DNA from: Apodospora peruviana
Taxonomy: Eukaryota > Ascomycota > Sordariomycetes > Sordariales > Lasiosphaeriaceae
NCBI GenBank assembly: GCA_033439685.1
Contig: JAUEDM010000009.1
Span: forward strand, 1,488,001-1,552,000
Length of the DNA: 64,000 nt
Direction of reading: 5' to 3'
Below are positions 1 through 11,813 of this stretch, piece after piece; positions within the stretch are counted from its first letter, which is position 1; every line of letters begins with the position of its first letter. The position numbers and the translations under genes were made by a program. The notes under the pieces are model-generated. The model saw only the letters and a program-made list of their open reading frames with translations, did no database searches and was not told the origin of the DNA.

Positions 1-2303
1 GTGCATGTAGGGTCACGCCCTAACAAAGGATTGGGCTGTCGTTTCGAGACCATGCACCAACACCTCTCCGGGTACCTTGCGATGATGTCTCCGTTTTGTG
101 TGGCTAATACCAGCACGTGTGGCTGCTTGAAAATTTACGATGTCGCGGTGTCGTCAATTGAGGTACTTATCTCTTCGTCACTTCTCCAACTTTGTCCAAG
201 TGATGGGCTCTGGAATTGGAGGTCTGTTAAGAGGGGTCGTCGAGGGAAACTTTTCTCCCGTATTAGATTTGGGGAAATGGACCCTTCACTAACAATGGGT
301 CTGTGATATACGTTAAACTTGGAGAAATCTTTGGAGAAACTTGGAGAACTTGGAGAACTTGGACCTTCAAAGTTTTTCTTCCATTGCCAGCAGGAGCTGC
401 CGGTAACGTGGACGGATGAAGACTGGTGCCCGACCAGCGGCCTCTCACCGAGCCACAGGCCAGGGGCGCGTGGTACATCCACCAGCTCTTCCAGAAATTT
501 GTTTCCCATGGCTGGACCATAGACTCCGAGTCCTACAAGATTCACAAAGTTCTCATGAAACATCACGACGATACTCCGTACTTTTCAACTGCTGGGTTTA
601 GGCAGCAAGGATGGTGAGGTATCCGTGGGCTATGGTCCGCCGCCAGGGCTCGCATTTGTTCAGGAGCTAATACGCACTTATCCGTATGTACGTGGCTCAC
701 GCTAGCTTCAGGTCCAGGTAAGGTGCACACGGCCGCTCGGCGAGTTAAACCTAGATGCAGTGGCTGTATTGGCGCAGACAGATATTTTCTCAACGACACA
801 GCCAGCTCCAGTTGCAACACGACAGGATGAAGCAAGACGGCCGCACAAAGCCACGCTCTTTCGCAGTCCGGGTCTTATCAGGCAGCAATGTGTTTTGCCA
901 TTGCCCTGGGATTGTTCAGCGGGACATGTTCTGGGCTTTTGGTCAGTGAGAACAAGTGTTTCTTTGGCCACCAAGACCCACAGTCAAGAAGTGTCTGTTT
1001 AGACATAAAGACCTATGGACGGAGCAATCGTGCGGTTCGTACGACAGGGAGATAACTTGAAGTTCTGTTGTTGGCGAGGCAGGAGCGTCTCTTTATCAGG
1101 TTAAATTTTGGTTTCCGAATTTGCAAATCCTTGAAAACTGGAAATAAGCGGACCGGTACAAGCTGTCTTTTGTTAGTGAAGAAGTCACCCCGGGGGATTT
1201 AAGCTGGAGAAATTAAGGCTGCCTAACAGCGGAGTATTGTGGAAACTCCCGTGGTGTCTCCTTCCCGAGTTGATCGTCTTGTTGGGTTCCTTCCTCCGAG
1301 TCCTTTGTCCCGGATGATAAGTAGACTGCGGGCAAGAACAAGTGAAGCAACAGCACAAGAAAGGCAAGTAACTCCGAGTCTGGAGTACGGTTAAGGTTTC
1401 ACTGTCAGCGCTCCTCCATTCATAAGGTACCTTAGCTAAAGTAGCCGGCGATTTGGCTCGTTCTTTTCTTCTCCAGAAGTTCCAAAGTTCCGTTTGTAGC
1501 AACTTTGATACCACACTAGATCTTTTTAAACGTCTGAGCGCATAATACGAGTGATCTTCACGAGGTTCTGAGGATCTCTTGGTGATCCGTGACTGCATAC
1601 CAGACGTCGGCATAGACCCCAGCGGCGCTTCCCCCAGACACGATCTGCTTCACCGAGCGAGGGCTGAGCACAAATCTCGAGCCTGCGATTGGGTGCTTCA
1701 CATTCGATGGTTGTGTGGGGGGGGCTTGGACGGGAACTTTTGCGCACCCCCGGACATGCGTGTTTTGGGATCGCTGCCAAGACCTCCCCCCCCCCCCCCC
1801 CCCCTCTCGCCGAGGTTTCGTCGATCATGATCCCTGCGAAACACTTACACGCAGTGTGACAGGGATCTTGCGGGCAACACAGTCGATCGGGCCACCGCAA
1901 AGACGAGATGCGATTCGACTCCTGTTTCTTAAAAGTTGTCAGTGTCAGTATTGAGTATATGAAAAGTTGTCTTGGGATTGTTTGGCCTGATCACTTCTCA
2001 CGATGCTGCGCCTCGAATGGTGTTGAAGATGTGAAGACAGTGCACCACGACTAGAGAGGGTTGGCAAATACGAGAAGCATCGTTCGGTTTGGTATGGAGC
2101 CGTGAACTGGGCTTTATGTTGAAGACAAAAGTATAAATCTGTGTGCCCCTTCACGTTGGAGCCAAGTAGAGATACAAACAGCCAAGAGTCTTATCAGCTT
2201 TCGTCCATCGATTTTCTTTACCTTTCTCCTGTATAATTTTCTGCAGGCCCTGGTGGCATTCTGTTCCTATTTTACCCTCCTATATTGTCTCATCTCAGTC
2301 ACA
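1..2303. other. Spacer with possible coding fragment
   Basis: No complete gene could be built here. A short open stretch on the plus strand at about 426-617 has a protein-like composition (it contains the motif RGAWYIHQLFQKFVSHGW) but has no proper start or flanking exons, so it may be a gene relic. Imperfect copies of CTTGGAGAA lie at about 318-364. A run of 19 C residues lies at 1786-1804. The last 130 bases before 2304 are pyrimidine-rich and probably hold the promoter and 5' untranslated region of the next gene. Confidence 0.4.
1786..1804. repeat. Poly-C tract (19 C)
   Basis: An uninterrupted homopolymer of 19 cytosines in the spacer upstream of the Egh16-like gene. It is a mononucleotide microsatellite prone to length errors, so its exact length should not be trusted. 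A similar tract of 18 C lies at 39511-39528. Confidence 0.9.
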
Positions 2304-3338
2304 ATGCGTACTTCAGCTGCAGCATCACTTCTCATCCCACTCCTGGTCACTCAGGCATCCGCTCATGGTGTGGTAACCATGATCAAGGGAGCCAACGGTG
2401 TCGATATGCCCGGTCTATCAGGTAACTGATCCACTTAACTCGTCCATACTCTGATCAAAATGCTAACGATGTCAAGTTGCGGATGGTACTCCCCGAGATT
2501 GCTCCAGCAACCGGTGTGGCTCCCAGGCAGACACAGCCATCATCCGGGACCGCGAAATCCGTAGCGGCGAGGTCGGTCCTCTCGGCCGTACACAGGGCAA
2601 CGGTCCCATCGACGCGGCAGCCATGGTAGCAAACTTCATGGGCAGTGCCACCGGCAGTGTTGCCACAAATAACGGGTCTGCCTCGTCTGCCGGGGTGGAA
2701 GATGACCTGAGCGCGCTTGGCCGGGGTGGCGGTAAGAACAACAACAAGAAGGCTAGGGGTAGCAGCCCCAAGTCTGCTCGGCAGTTCCTCAAGGGGTTGT
2801 TTGGTGGTGGTGGTGCCGATAGCGCTGTTGCTAGCGAGACAAACGTCCAGGCAACTGCGGGTGCGGGCGCCAGCTCCGGTCTGCCGACCTGTGCTGATGA
2901 TGGCTCTATCGAGATGGTATTTCACCAAGTTTGTCTACCAGACCCACCCACATACCCAGTCCCCAAACATCGCTGATACAGCTTCAGATCAACCAAGACG
3001 GCGCTGGTCCGCTTCAGGCAGCCGTTGACGGAACATCTGGCGGGACTGAGGAATCGGCGTTCAAGACTGCCGAGGTGACGCAGGACGTCCCAGGTGTCGG
3101 CTTCCAAGGCCTGAGTCTGGCCACCAACAAGGACTTCCCTCTGACCGTGCAGATGCCGGCGGGCATGACCTGCGACGGAACGGTGGCTGGTGTGGACAAT
3201 GTGTGTGTTGTTCGGGTGCGCAACGGCGCTGCGGCTGGTCCGTTTGGTGGTTCTGCGGCCTTCACCCAGAGTCCAGCGGCTAGGAAGCGTGCGGTTGCCT
3301 ATCGGATGAAGAAACGAGCGGAGGAATTCCGTGCTTAG
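2304..3338 (+). CDS. Secreted Egh16/GAS1-like protein
   Basis: Three exons (2304-2421, 2477-2916, 2982-3338) give a 304-aa protein. Introns are 55 and 65 bases with GT...AG ends; TGCTAAC lies just before the first acceptor. Residues 1-20 form a signal peptide ending in QASA, followed by HGVVTMIKGANGV, as in the Egh16/Egh16H, GAS1/GAS2 and MAS3 group of fungal secreted proteins. Further family features are the RDCSSNRCGSQAD segment, a Gly/Ser/Lys-rich low-complexity middle, and a cysteine-containing C-terminal half with NQDGAGPLQAAVD and MTCDGTVAG. In rice blast and powdery mildew, members are expressed during appressorium formation and some affect virulence; they also occur in insect pathogens. 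The molecular activity is unknown. A basic tail (RKRAVAYRMKKRAEE) may be trimmed. The family call is strong; a role in host penetration is inference. Confidence 0.85.
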
Positions 3339-3635
3339 ATACTCACGGGGTGGGTTTAACCTTTGTTCAAGTGGTTGGATCCCTCTGGGAGAGACATTCA
3401 GGAGCACATTAAGCTGTTTGTCACTGCTCACTTGGTCAGGTGGTGGCTGTCCACTCAATCTCACCGAAAGCATCATAGGCATTATTGGTCTGGAAAACAA
3501 GCATTAAATTCTCTATATGTTCCAAAAGGAAATCCATCTCCAACTCATAGAGACCTGGCCCAAGTACCTGAATAGATACCGATCAGCCTAGAATGGTACC
3601 TAGGTAGGTAATCAAATGACTCCTAGGTAAGGCAG
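3339..3635. other. Spacer with ACCTAGGT-type motif
   Basis: Lies between the stop of the Egh16-like gene and the 3' end of the PKS remnant, which converge on it. It carries GGTACCTAGGTAGGTA and TCCTAGGTAAGG at about 3595-3630, one of several occurrences of this palindromic motif in the spacers of this window. No gene is visible. Confidence 0.6.
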
Positions 3636-6600
3636 TTATCCTGCTAATACAATCTTGGAAACAATCTTTTCGCAAAAGGACAACAGCGAAGAGGCGTTCA
3701 TTATGTCAACAGTGGTGACCAATGCCCCAATCTCCTTGCGCACCTCGACCGCGGCCAAGGAATCTATAGCATACACCGACAGTGGTCGGGCCGGGTCCAT
3801 GGGCTCCGATAGTCGCAGCATGCGGACGAAGCACTTGTTTACGAACTCGACTGCGTGAAAGAATTAGCATGTCTATCTTATATATCTGATGGAAAACGAG
3901 GTGGGGGAGGATTCAACTGCATACCTGTCGCTGCTACCTGCGCCGCGTGCTCGGTAGATTCAAACCGGAGCAGCATCAGCAGCGCCTGCATCTCTGCATT
4001 GGCACTATTGCCACCATCTCCGGAGGCGGCCGTCTTGCCACCAGAGCCCATCCGCAACGCCGCAAACGGGGCATCTTGCAAAAGCGCCGAGTCAGCAGGT
4101 TGCGGCGCGACAGTGCCTGTCACCATTTGCGAAGTGGCCGACGGCGAGTTCGGAAGATGGCCCGACTGCTGCAAGATGGAAAAGTAGAGAATCTGCCGAA
4201 GGAGCCCGTTGTTGATGCCCTTGAATGTCCGGCCGTCAGAGTGCTTCTCCTGGAAGCCCTCATTTGGGTGGCAATGAAGCCGTCGTCCTCGATGACGCCC
4301 AGGTCGATGGAGCAGGCGGCCTGCCCGCGCTGGTGGCGGTGGGCGGCGAACGAATCGAGAAACAAGTTGGCCGCGGCGTAATTGGCCTGCTCATGCTGCC
4401 CAATGACGCCCGAGATACTTGAGAGCATCGTGAAAAATTCTAACTCAAGGTTTAGCTTCTCGGCCGCTTCGTGGAGGTTCCATGTGCCTTGCATCTTGCA
4501 GCCAACGGTTTGTTAGTACTCCTCCAGTGTCATGAAGTCAAACGGTCGATCCTATAACGATCTTAGATGCCGTTTCTTGCCATCATGCTAACAATTGAAA
4601 TATGGCAAAGAAAAGACTTACCCGGAGGACCATGGCACCCTGGATGATACCATCTCTAGGATAGGCTGTCTGATTAAACGCCCGCTGCACTTCCCCCTTG
4701 CTCGTCACATCAGCAGTCAGAACATCAATATTCGATCCGAGCGCTTTGATCTGCTTGACAATAGATCGGGACTTTTTGTCCGTGTGTCCGCTCCGGGAGA
4801 TGACAGCCAGTTGCTTCGTACCACTCTTGGCGAGGTAGATTGCCACCGCTCCGCACAGTCCGCGAAGTCCACCCACAATGAGATAGGTGGCATCATCACG
4901 GAAGTGAAGATGCTTTAGAGCGCGTAGAACCTTTTTAATTATAGTTAGAATATTGGTTTTCGTTAAAAGCGGCAAATGGAAACCTACCGGAACTGAAATT
5001 TTCGTATTGGGCCGGTTCGAAATCACAACCTTCCCAATGTGTTTGCCCGGACGCAGAAAACCCACAGCGTTTGGAACGTCAGTGAAAGGAGAAGATGTGA
5101 ACTGGGTTAATGGGCTTGACATGGCGTCCCTCGAGCAGTTCAAAGAGCTTTGTCATGAGATTGTTAAAAACAAATGGCTATCAGCCTACAGTAACCAGGC
5201 GAGTGGCCGGTTGCAAACGAGTACTAGTACTTACCGAGAAATGAGATGATCTGGAGCTCTCTGGTGAGACATGTCAACGGCCCTCAGGGAGATGTTGCGA
5301 TCAAGAATATCCTTCTTACCAGTCTCAACCATCATACCTCCATCGGCCAGAATGCGGAAAGATTCATCCAACATGTCACCAGTCAAGGAGTTGAGGATGA
5401 TATCTACCCCTCTGTCAGCAGTAGCAGCCATGATCTGGTCACCAAAAGATGTATTCCCGGAGTTGAAGATGTGGTCGTCGTCCAAGCCAAAAGTCGATTT
5501 GATAAACTCTCTCTTGTCAGGAGATCCAACTGTTGAAAATACCTGATGTCCGAGAGAGTTAGTTGTGATCCAAAATTGCAAATAATAGCCAGGAACTAAG
5601 TAGTGCTCACATCAGCACCGGCATATTGTGCCAACTGCATCGAGGCAATACCAACACCTCCCGCCGCAGAGTGAATGAGTACTGTTTTGCGGTCATCGAT
5701 GTCGGCCATGTCAAACAAAGAGTAGATGAAGTCAAGTAGACACCGCAGAGATTAGTGGCCTCCTCAAACGACATCCAGTCCGGAAGGGTATGGACTCGCC
5801 CAGGTCGGGTCCGGACGCGGTTGGAAATAGTGGCAGGAGCAAAAACCACCACACGCTGTCCGACCTGGAGCGAGGTAACGCTTGGGGAGCCCTTGGTAAT
5901 GACACCAGCTGCCTCTCCGCCCAATTCGCGTTCGTCGCCAGGCACAATTCCCATGGGTAACGACCACATCCTTGTAATTCAGACCGCCGCATGCACCTCG
6001 ATCTCGACATAACCATCCTCGAGCAGGAGAGGCTCCGCTGTCAGTTCGTGGTAGTGAATGGAATCCATATCACCCAGGCGCTCGGCGCCCAGACTGATGA
6101 TGGTCTCACAGGCATGAATATCCAGAATCTCAGTCTTGCGGTCGCTGGGATAATGGCCTTGAAGCTTGGTAATCTCCCAGTCCGGCAGCAATCGACTGAT
6201 ATGTAAGACGCCACCTCGCTCGACAAAACTTGCTCTCGATTTGGTCTGCTGTCACGGGCTGGCGCAAGACATCGAGACAGGACACGATGGCTGCACCAGT
6301 GCCATCTCCGGTCGTGTGCTCGACATCCAGGTTGACGAGGCGGGCACCCTCTTCTGCGCGGATGGTGCGGAAGAATCCATTAATCGCCGCGGCGTTCATG
6401 TTGGTGACATTAAAATGAGCGCCGGAGGTGACCCAGAGGATCTTTCATTGCTTTTGGATGAGGCTCTTCAGAGTGTCCCATTGTTTGGCATCTGGAGAGA
6501 CCATGATGGGGGATACCAGCTCGTCAAGAACAAGTACAATCTGGTCAGCGGTGATTGTGGAAAGATCGGCGAGCTTCTGGATGTTCCAGCCGCTTTGGAC

Positions 6601-9582
6601 AATGTGTCCTAGAACCTTACTGGACGCTTCATTCACGGAGCTGGCGAGGCTGATAAAGCCGACCGTCGGCAGTGCCGAATCCCGAGACGTCTTGGTCGAG
6701 TGAACCTAGACAATCGAAGTGTTTTCATCAAGAGAATGAGCACTTCCGAGTCTGCCCAGTGGAATTCCGGGGCCGGCACTCAGGACGATACCCCCTTCCT
6801 CGACAGACTTGGAAACAATCGTCAAAACTCGGTCTCGAGTCGTCGTATCAACGAGCACCGAAGCGTTGACGATGATGAGGTCGAACTTGGCGCCTGCCAC
6901 GATGGCATCGGTCTTGGTGACATCAAGCAAGCCAAATTGTGCCGATGGGGCGTGAGGTGAATGGAGTGCCTGGGCACCGACCAGTGTTTTGGGATCGCTG
7001 ACGACAAAGTTGTACCGAGAAGCGGCGGCCCGGATAGGATTGGTCTCTTCCTGGACCCACAGACTCGAGGTGTCCTTTGGGTTCAAGTTCAACTCTAGGA
7101 CAGTGAGGGTGGGATTCTTATGCGCAATCAGATCGATCAGGTGCCGAGCCGTCTTGTCCGTCTCCCGTAGAAACTACCGCAGCTTAGGCTCCGGTGAAGA
7201 CAGCAGGAGTGAAACATCGGCTTCCCACGCTGGGTACGTAAAGAGATGCTTGCCACCCTCCTCCTCGCTAGTCTCGATATCACGCGTAGTCAGGCCTTTC
7301 ATCTCGAGAATGAGTGACCCGTCTCTAGGGTCGTAGAGAGACAGGTCGGAACCATAGTCGCGATGAAGGTCCTCTCTCCCAATACCGAGGAAGCGCGCCG
7401 ATGCCAGGGCAATCGCCTCTGCAGGCTACTCTCGGCGCATAGGAATTACAAGGCTGCTGCGAATCTGCGGCACATGGACGGCTCCCACCAACGGCATGTC
7501 GCCCTTGGAGATGGCCAAAATACCAATGTAGAAGCACGCATCGATGCTGGCGGGATGAACGGGATAGAACGACTGCCCGTACGTGGACGGCGGAGGATCC
7601 ATTGCGACGGTCGAGCGGCTCTCGGTCTTGGCCATGGTAGCCTTCAAACAGCAAATGCTTCTGGAAGCAAGGCCCGTAATTGTAACCCCACTCCCCCACC
7701 GCCTTGTAAATCATGCTGGCGGGCGTGGCAAGCTCCAAGGGCTTCAGACCGTCATTTGAGGGTGGTGTTTCCTTGAAGTCGGTTTCGACCGAGATCAGAC
7801 CCGCACAATGCTCGATGTAGACGGCTTGCTTGGTCGAGCAGACGCGAAACTCGTACCAATCGCGGATGAATCCTCCACGCGCCGGGGTCAGGAACAAGGT
7901 GTAAGTGGCCGGCTCGTCCTCCTCGAGCACCAAGGCGCGCAGAAAACGGATGTCGCGGAAACGGAACTGATATCGAGCAGGCTCCTTTTCTTCCCACTTG
8001 GTGACCATGGCCACCTGGTACATGGCTTCCACTGCCATGGCACAGTAGCCTGCCCCCGGGAAGATGATCTGATTGCCCATCATGTGGTCTCGTAGCCAAG
8101 GCATGTCGCCTAGCCGGAGGGTCTTTTGGAAAATCGGGGGCTGCCAGGCTGTACCGTTCATCTTGGAGCCCAGCAAATCGTGGTAAATGAACTTTTTGAA
8201 GCGCCAGTCTCGGCTAGCCTGGGTCTCGTGCCAGTACCGCTGTGAGTGATTCCACACGTAGTTTGGTAGATCGACAATCACCGAGGGGTCCTTGGTCTCG
8301 TGCGTGCGGTTGACCTTCCTGAGGTTCACGGACCCGCCGAGCACGAAGAGTTGACCGGCGACGTTGTCCAGGGACCGGCGACGTTGTCCAGGGATTGAAT
8401 CGAGTCCGGGCCGCGCTTTAAAGCCGACGTGTACTGACAGTCGGCGGCAGCGCCCGACAGAGACTTTCTGATCTGGGCGATCGGACCTGAAGGGGCATTT
8501 TTGGGACCAATTTCAATCAGAAAGTTGATTCCGGCTCGTGGGTCTTGTAGAAGTTCCTTGGCTGCCTCGGTAAATCGGACTGGGGAAACCATGTTGTTCT
8601 TCCAGTACAAGGTATCTGGCACTTTTGTGAGGATCTGGCCAGTGACGGAACTGTACATCCTAGCTGTGGACTCGCTCGACGACGTGGTGGTGTTTTTGAG
8701 AATCATCTTCTCATACAACTCCCCAGTCGGCGCCATGTAGTCCGAATGGTACGCGGCATCGACCAACAGTAGTCTGGCAAAGTGACCGTCTGATTTCAGA
8801 CGCTCCTCGAGCGACTTCAGGGCCGCGGCGCTTCCAGACAAGGTGAGACTGCTGGGGCTGTTGTAGCATGCAATTTGCACCTTGCTCTGGGGATCGATAT
8901 ACCTGGGCCGTCTCAACGTCGATGCCAACAGCGAGCATACCCAGTGGCTTCTTTGGCTGAAACGTTTTGGTCGCCTGACCACGGTAATAGGCGATCTTGA
9001 TGGCTTCGTCCGGCATGATCAGACCAGAAGCGACTGTGGCAGCGATTTCTCCAGACGAGTGTCCTATCACGGCCTCTGGATGGATCCCCCAGTCCTTGAC
9101 AACCTCGAGTATGGCCAGTTGCAGTGCAGTAACGAGAGGCTTCGAGAATTCAGGCTGTCTCAGAGCTGCCGGATCTCGCTCCTGCGTCAGTTCGGCAAGC
9201 AGAGACCAGCTGGGTGGATCGGGAAGCTTCTGGAGGACCTGGTCTAGATCCTCAATCAACTGTCTTGCCTGTGGGAAGGTCTTGATGAGGTTCGATCCCA
9301 TCTGAGACCACTGTGCTCCTTGGCCAGTAAAAATGAATCCAACCCGGGGTTTTGAAGATGCCTTTTGCCCAAAGTGCAACTTCCCCTGATCTATGCCGCT
9401 GCTGGTGTGGCTGACCAGGAAAGCACGGTAGTAGTGGTGGCTCCTGCGCTCGTAAAGAGTGTGGGCCAGGTCATCGATGTCGACCGAGACACTGGGGTTG
9501 ATCAGGTGCCCGGAGAGCGCGCTGATGTAGTTTTTTCAGTGATGCGTGGTCGTTTGCCGAGAAGACAAGGACCTTTGGTGGA
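3636..9582 (-). pseudogene. Decayed reducing PKS lacking ketosynthase
   Basis: Fragments in order along the minus strand match a fungal highly reducing type I polyketide synthase. The acyltransferase region (about 9380-8350) has FTGQGAQW and the active-site motif GHSSG. The dehydratase (8340-7440) has the H-x3-G-x4-P motif in DHMMGNQIIFP and HPASIDA. An inactive methyltransferase-like region follows (about 7150-6750), then the enoylreductase (about 6200-5160, with HSAAGGVG), the ketoreductase (about 5080-4300, with a Ser/Tyr active site in SSISGVIGQHEQANYAAAN) and the carrier protein (3821-3636, with DSLAAVE). No ketosynthase precedes the acyltransferase. I count five in-frame stops (near 7426, 7174, 6706, 6445, 4513) and about ten frameshifts (near 9533, 8900, 8374, 7650, 6228, 5978, 5955, 5737, 5082, 4243). 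Introns at about 5544-5611, 5145-5235, 4931-4986, 4555-4620 and 3858-3930 remain recognisable. It cannot make a functional enzyme; the former product is unknown. Confidence 0.9.
8354..8393. repeat. 20-bp tandem duplication inside PKS remnant
   Basis: The 20-base unit ACCGGCGACGTTGTCCAGGG occurs twice back to back (8354-8373 and 8374-8393). Because 20 is not a multiple of three, it shifts the PKS frame between the acyltransferase and dehydratase regions. With a single copy, the two flanking reading frames would be continuous. This is direct evidence of one disabling event. Confidence 0.92.
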
Positions 9583-9586
9583 ACAT

Positions 9587-9643
9587 CCTATATGCTGCCC
9601 GAATCTTGCTCTCTGTCATTTTATAATAATGTGAATGTGCCGG
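9587..9643. repeat. Dispersed repeat, copy 1, at PKS break
   Basis: The first 35 bases match 14323-14357 with one mismatch (shared core TGCCCGAATCTTGCTCTCTG). Weaker similarity continues to a shared GCCGG. The copy starts within a few bases of the point where recognisable PKS sequence ends, so it may mark the insertion or recombination that removed the ketosynthase. No element type could be assigned. Read on the minus strand, both copies begin with a short open stretch starting ATGACAGAGAGCAAGATTCG. Confidence 0.75.
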
Positions 9644-10621
9644 CCAACGCGACGCAGGATGATTCTGGCATCTGAGGTTATTTTGGTGAAGGTACAGAGG
9701 GCTCGATGAGAAAGCGACATGTAATAAGCCTAACAATTAGTTCTAATCAGTAACGATAATATTTTGGGCCTTTGGTGAACGAAGAAGGTCATCGTCCAAG
9801 ATGTCGGTAGGGTACTGCGATGCCCCCTCGACCGGGGTTGGTGTTGTTCTTTTCCACTTGGTCCTGATAATGAAGCCCCCGCCATCAGACCATTGATCTC
9901 GGAAAAGGTTGTCTCGAGGTCTCTGCGGTGTCTCTCAATTGCAGATGGTGTGCCACGTCTGGTACCTGAAGCCCAGGAGTACTTTGTCGCGGCGTTTTTC
10001 TCCTAAGAAGAAACTGACCGGGTTTCTGGCCGGAAGACATGCTTGCGATTAATCGGTGGGTGTCGGGGGTACAAGTGGCAAGGCAACCAGCTGCGGCACT
10101 TGTACGTGTCAATGGAATGGAAAATGGGTCGATGTGTAAAATCAGGCAACTACCAAAGGAAAGAAAAAATGCAACTGGGCTGAGGGGATATTTTGGGGCG
10201 GATGGCGTACCTCTCGTTAACAAATACCGCCTGGCGCTCTTACGGAATGCGTCTTGATAACATGAGGGTCCAAACCTGCCAGGACAATGACTTATACAAG
10301 ACGATTTATATAGTCCAATTAGCATTAGATTAGACAGGGCTCGGTGTGGTGGCTGCTGGATTCCGCCGAGATATGATAGGTGAATCGATGTAGACAGAAA
10401 GTCCATTAACAAGCCCTCGCTCAGATTGTTCAGAGACCTGTTAGCTATAAGCGCTCAACGATTTTTGGGCGTCTCTACTCCCCGCATCCAAGGCTTCCGG
10501 AAATACGCCCCACCTCCACTTCTCTCGAACTCTGACATCGAAATCAGATCTTGAAAACAGACTTGGAACAAAGACATCAGGAAATATCTCAACCAGCAGA
10601 TTGTGCAACAACAGCGGTATC
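9644..10621. other. Spacer, no gene seen
   Basis: Open stretches here are short and lack a recognisable family. No ketosynthase sequence is present that could have belonged to the PKS remnant. The last part is the likely promoter of the pseudogene starting at 10622. Confidence 0.5.
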
Positions 10622-11813
10622 ATGGACTCTCAAGATATGCCCGCCGTGGTAAAGAAACTGCGCTCCCTCGCCATCGCCGGCCACAATGCTCGTATTACTC
10701 CCGACCGAGTCCTCGACACAGAACGCCAGAACATTCTTATTCGTGCCATAAACAACCTTCTCTCTACATCTAATGCCATTTTGACTTTCGCCCAAATCAT
10801 CGATGACCTCCCCACATCCGACGTCGGCTTCGACCGCCGGTCTTGCCACATGGCCGACGACCACCCGCTCGACTCACACAAAGACCTCTGCCCTGGATCA
10901 CTCGCAGAAGCCCGTGAGCTCTGTCTTCAATGGAAGCCCGAGAACATCGAATTTAGCCCATCCCTTCTTCTCGCCTTCCAGTATTCTCTCCCTGGAACCA
11001 AAACCTTCGAAATTCGCCTCGTCGAACTCGTCGCCGTCTCCATCCACCAGTTTGGCGCCCTGCTCTACCAGCTCGACTTCAGACTGCACAAGGGCGATAT
11101 CGATGCCGTGGTGAACTACAAGTCACCGCTGCCGGATTGGTATACGGGGCCTGTGATCCACGACCCGCTCCCGCCAACGACGTTCTACCACGGCTTGTAC
11201 GGCGAAGACGACATCTATCCCGAGGGCGCAGCCGACATGGTTGGCTACTGGGCCGAGGACCGGATCCTTGGCGGCGTCGTGCTGTTTGATCGCCGCGCGG
11301 AGGAGAGGGGGGAAGCTGCGTCCTGAGGAGCACCGCCAAATGTCTACCTCCATCTGAATCGTCAGGGGATCACGAGACGGATCAACCAGCTGAGGGACGA
11401 GCAGCAGAGAGCGGTGGTAGATTTCTTGTTGCGTTCCGACAAGGAGGGTTATGCAAAGAAAAAGCAGCAGCAGTTGGAAAGTGAGCAGGGGCTCGATACT
11501 GCTGTTCCGCTGCCGACGCTGGTGGATGACATGAATAGGGTGCGGTTCAACTCCCAAGGTCTCTATTACAGGGCGTGGAATATACCGCGACATATGGGAG
11601 CGGAAGCCGGCCACGTCGAGTGAGATACACCATGCCGCCCGGCGTCCGAAAGACGAAGTTGATTGCCCAGAGATCATCGGAGATCTTGTGCACGCGCAGC
11701 TGGTGCTCGGACAGCCGGTGTCAGAGGATCTTTTGAAACAGGTTGCGGCCGGAAGGTCAGCGGTGACGGATGAAGGACTGATAAAGAGGGTGGGCGACGA
11801 GCTCAAGAGATAG
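10622..11813 (+). pseudogene. Disrupted hypothetical protein gene
   Basis: An open frame starts with MDSQDMPAVVKKLR and runs to an in-frame TGA at 11324-11326. The same frame continues after it with protein-like sequence (PPNVYLHLNRQGITRR) to a second TGA at 11621-11623. A one-base shift there leads into a further open stretch (EIHHAARRPKDEVDCPEIIG) ending in TAG at 11811-11813. The three pieces together would give about 395 residues. The 5' part is helical, with no signal peptide or membrane segment. The first stop could come from CGA by one C-to-T change. I do not recognise the family, although it looks like a conserved fungal protein. A sequencing error cannot be excluded for the second break. 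Confidence 0.6.

Noticed and set aside
3636..9582. Reading the PKS pieces as several small separate genes
   Set aside because: The pieces follow one PKS domain order on one strand and meet at simple indels or stops, so one decayed gene is the better explanation.
3636..9582. Repeat-induced point mutation as the main cause of PKS decay
   Set aside because: Some stops fit C-to-T changes, but most lesions are small insertions or deletions and a tandem duplication, which RIP does not produce.
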